This document shows positions 63,201 through 64,000 of a DNA stretch of 64,000 bases, in pieces. Below the pieces are notes generated by a model. That model was not told the DNA's origin. It saw nothing but the letters and a program-made list of their open reading frames with translations, and did no database searches. The stretch is from NCBI RefSeq assembly GCF_004634245.1, contig NZ_SJTF01000003.1:62001-126000 (forward strand). The letters run 5' to 3'. Position 1 is the first letter of the stretch; each line of letters opens with the position of its first letter. Both the position numbers and the translations under genes were made by a program. The DNA is from Flavobacterium foetidum. GTDB taxonomy: Bacteria > Bacteroidota > Bacteroidia > Flavobacteriales > Flavobacteriaceae.

Positions 63201-63281
63201 ATAAATAGCTGATTTTTGTGCCGAAATCATGCTCGAACTAAGGATAATTTGGAATAAAAAGAACCTGGAAATTTTACGCAT
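60258..63281 (-). CDS. Large exported TPR protein, 1007 aa
   Basis: A signal peptide (FFLFQIILSSSMISAQK) is followed by about 25 TPR units over nearly the whole length, for example QAYIDAAQYFFEQGNYPKALQWFDKV, DFYQLGYAYYEQKNYEKAISQF and AYYHLGLSYLNTGKKQEALNAF. Several have the YbgF/outer-membrane-assembly variant with long units (LFELGNTYVAEKKNEQALKTYDQLI). It is probably periplasmic and acts as a scaffold. It is divergent from ftsE and heads a minus-strand run with a PhzF enzyme and a plug-less barrel. Genes of this shape recur next to ftsE in flavobacteria as I recall, but function is unknown to me. Confidence 0.85.
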   Translation of the reverse strand: MRKISRFFLFQIILSSSMISAQKSAIYTYDLKDFDKALALYNDKQYASAQLIFEHVKNTESTAVTEEVQSDCAYYIANCAIRTNKANADALVENFVNDYPTSTKQNQAYIDAAQYFFEQGNYPKALQWFDKVDETYMGRAESDKFNFMKGYSYFNAKKKKEATNYFNKVVNSPEFGSQAKYYLGFMAYEGDDYKEATKYFDEVSGEEKYKEKLSYYQADMNFKLGNFQKAIDLGQTAMGKSNDIEKSELNKIIGESYFNLKQYEKAIPYLEKYEGKKGKWNNTDFYQLGYAYYEQKNYEKAISQFNKIIEGKDFVAQNAYYHLGLSYLNTGKKQEALNAFKNASEMEFNALIQEDAALNYAKLSYDIGNAYQTVPGILLDFLKKYPNNSSRAEVEKLLVDSYISTKNYKEALVLLEKNKTAENKAAYQKVLFYRGVELYNEANYQEAGKMFKSAVSEQKTPEFTARATFWKAETEYLNDDMQNALLTYKQFAGMAAAKSTEEYKNINYNIGYTYFKLKEYDQAANSFQAQIDNSPSDKVRLNDSYLRLGDCRFVTSKYSAANEAYAKAIAAKGVDADYAQFQKALSYGFMSNNTKKVDELNNFLQMYKKSSYRDDALFELGNTYVAEKKNEQALKTYDQLISEYKNGSFASKAILKQGLIYYNSDRDDQALTKFKKVAAEFPKTPEALEAVSTARLIYVDSGKVDEYASWVRTLDFVAVTDAELDNDTYDAAFKQYSQNNSKVAITGFSGYISKFPNGMHALEANFYLAQLYYAEGSETKSVANYQYVIDQPRNEFTEQALNRLAQVYLKAKDCDKAIPVLVRLENEADFPQNKNFAQANLMKCYYDKKDYGNSVAAAEKVLENPKADAGVKADAQIIVARAAMQTGNEDKAKAAYAKLSATSKGELAAEALYYDAYFKTKEGKFEASNTAVQKLAKSYSAYKYYGAKGLVLMAKNFYGLKDSYQATYILDNVINNFTDFPDVVEEAKRELSAIKAEESKTNSSINR

Positions 63282-63300
63282 TTTAGTTTTATTTAGTATT

Positions 63301-63341
63301 CAAATTTATCATTTTATAACGTTTATAACGAAACGTTTCGT
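63301..63341 (-). promoter_or_regulatory. Promoter element and 14-bp palindrome for the TPR gene
   Basis: CAAATTTA at 63301-63308 is TAAATTTG on the minus strand, the -7 element. The perfect palindrome ACGAAACGTTTCGT at 63328-63341 lies where the -33 contact should be, so it may be a binding site. A second small hairpin CCGAAA/TTTCGG is at 63459-63475. The rest of the 369-bp gap to ftsE holds nothing else that I see. Confidence 0.4.
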
Positions 63342-63601
63342 GTTTTTATTATCAACAAATGCCCAACACGAAATATTTATAGCAAAGACATTTAAAACAA
63401 ATCCTCTTTTTAAATCGCATAAGTAATTATCTATTAAAGGTTTCATTGCTATTTTTATCCGAAAATCCGTTTCGGAAGATTCCAAAAATGCAAACTGTTT
63501 TAATAAATGCTTCTTCTAAAAGCGAGTATTAAATTATTAAATCGATAAAAATTTGATTAAATTAGAAGTAAATTTTCTTTAAGAAATGATTCAAAATTAT
63601 T

Positions 63602-63631
63602 TTGAATACAAGCGTTATCTTATTACTTTTA
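63602..63631 (+). promoter_or_regulatory. Promoter for ftsE
   Basis: TTG at 63602-63604, a spacer of 19 bp and TACTTTTA at 63624-63631 fit the Bacteroidota pattern except for the final base. The ATG is 20 bp downstream. Confidence 0.5.
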
Positions 63632-63650
63632 CCAATCAAATCATTTTATT

Positions 63651-64000
63651 ATGTCACAAACCGTACTGTCTCTTAAAGACGTCACTATATATCAAGAAGG
63701 AAGAAAAATTATATCTCACATAAATCTGGATGTCAATCACGGTGAATTTATCTACATCATTGGTAAAACAGGTTCTGGAAAAAGTAGTTTCCTAAAAACC
63801 TTATATGCTGACCTGCCGTTAATAGAAGGAGAAGGCCATATTGTTGAATTTGATTTGGCAACCATAAAAGAAAATGATATTCCGTATTTAAGACGAAAAA
63901 TCGGAATTGTATTCCAGGATTTCAAACTGCTTCCAGACCGTTCTATCAAAGACAACATGCTTTTTGTTTTACGAGCAACTGGCTGGCACGAAAAAGAAGC
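63651..64000 (+). CDS. ftsE: Cell-division ABC ATPase FtsE, N-terminal part
   Basis: The frame runs from the ATG at 63651 to the window end without a stop, giving 116 residues. The Walker A motif is GKTGSGKSS (38-46), and the Q-loop and helical region reads RRKIGIVFQDFKLLPDRSIKDN, the FtsE-specific FQDF.LLP.R. The start MSQTVLSLKDVTIYQEGRKI is normal. FtsE with FtsX controls peptidoglycan hydrolases at the division site. ftsX should follow outside the window. It is divergently placed from the TPR gene. Confidence 0.93.
   Translation, partial: MSQTVLSLKDVTIYQEGRKIISHINLDVNHGEFIYIIGKTGSGKSSFLKTLYADLPLIEGEGHIVEFDLATIKENDIPYLRRKIGIVFQDFKLLPDRSIKDNMLFVLRATGWHEKE

Overview
This window reads as chromosomal DNA of a Flavobacterium-like member of the Bacteroidota. 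The evidence is AT-rich intergenic DNA, promoters of the TAnnTTTG type, a fused SecDF, a type IX secretion type-B substrate next to PorP/SprF and PorE-like genes, TonB receptors ending in aromatic residues, and many short palindromic or low-complexity repeats of the kind seen in flavobacteria. I saw no tRNA, rRNA, CRISPR array, prophage or transposase gene.

Layout. 1-6.2 kb is an accessory patch: the end of an SRPBCC protein, a phzF gene cut by a MITE-like repeat, a nested palindromic repeat, a GreA/Rnk-like protein, small secreted or membrane proteins, a decayed ORF, and a run of RibD-type reductase, AraC regulator and TetX-like monooxygenase. 6.3-12.3 kb holds topoisomerase III, a 0.7-kb repeat field, lipoproteins, a PQQ-type propeller and an MFS transporter. 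12.5-19.5 kb is an iron or siderophore uptake region (two TonB receptors, a PepSY reductase-like membrane protein, a DUF4198 protein). Each of its three promoter regions carries a similar 23-bp AT-rich motif that I infer to be a Fur-type operator. 19.6-23.2 kb has a MITE-like element, an S9 peptidase and an APC permease.

23.2-26.5 kb holds two overlapping genes of unknown function, a lipoprotein and a 757-residue exported protein. valS follows, then a DUF1573 gene and a lipoprotein. 30.8-36.6 kb is a three-gene type IX secretion operon (type-B adhesin-like protein, SprF-like, PorE-like). 36.7-50.5 kb is mostly housekeeping: a PDZ aspartyl protease, an aminotransferase, folE, a decayed four-helix-bundle gene, cysS, yidD, lgt, a PagL-like protein, secDF, mdh and gyrB.

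51-54.6 kb has two asparagine synthetase genes in tandem. The downstream one has lost three glutaminase-site residues. 55-63.3 kb holds an unknown exported protein, a GreA-like protein, a plug-less outer-membrane barrel, a PhzF-family enzyme and a 1007-residue TPR protein, all on the minus strand. Divergent from these is the start of ftsE, cut by the window end.

The strongest candidates for something undescribed are the asparagine synthetase paralog without a glutaminase site, the overlapping pair at 23.2-26.5 kb, the plug-less barrel and TPR pair, and intergenic repeats that use a different short word at each locus. All function calls come from reading the sequence; no database search was possible.
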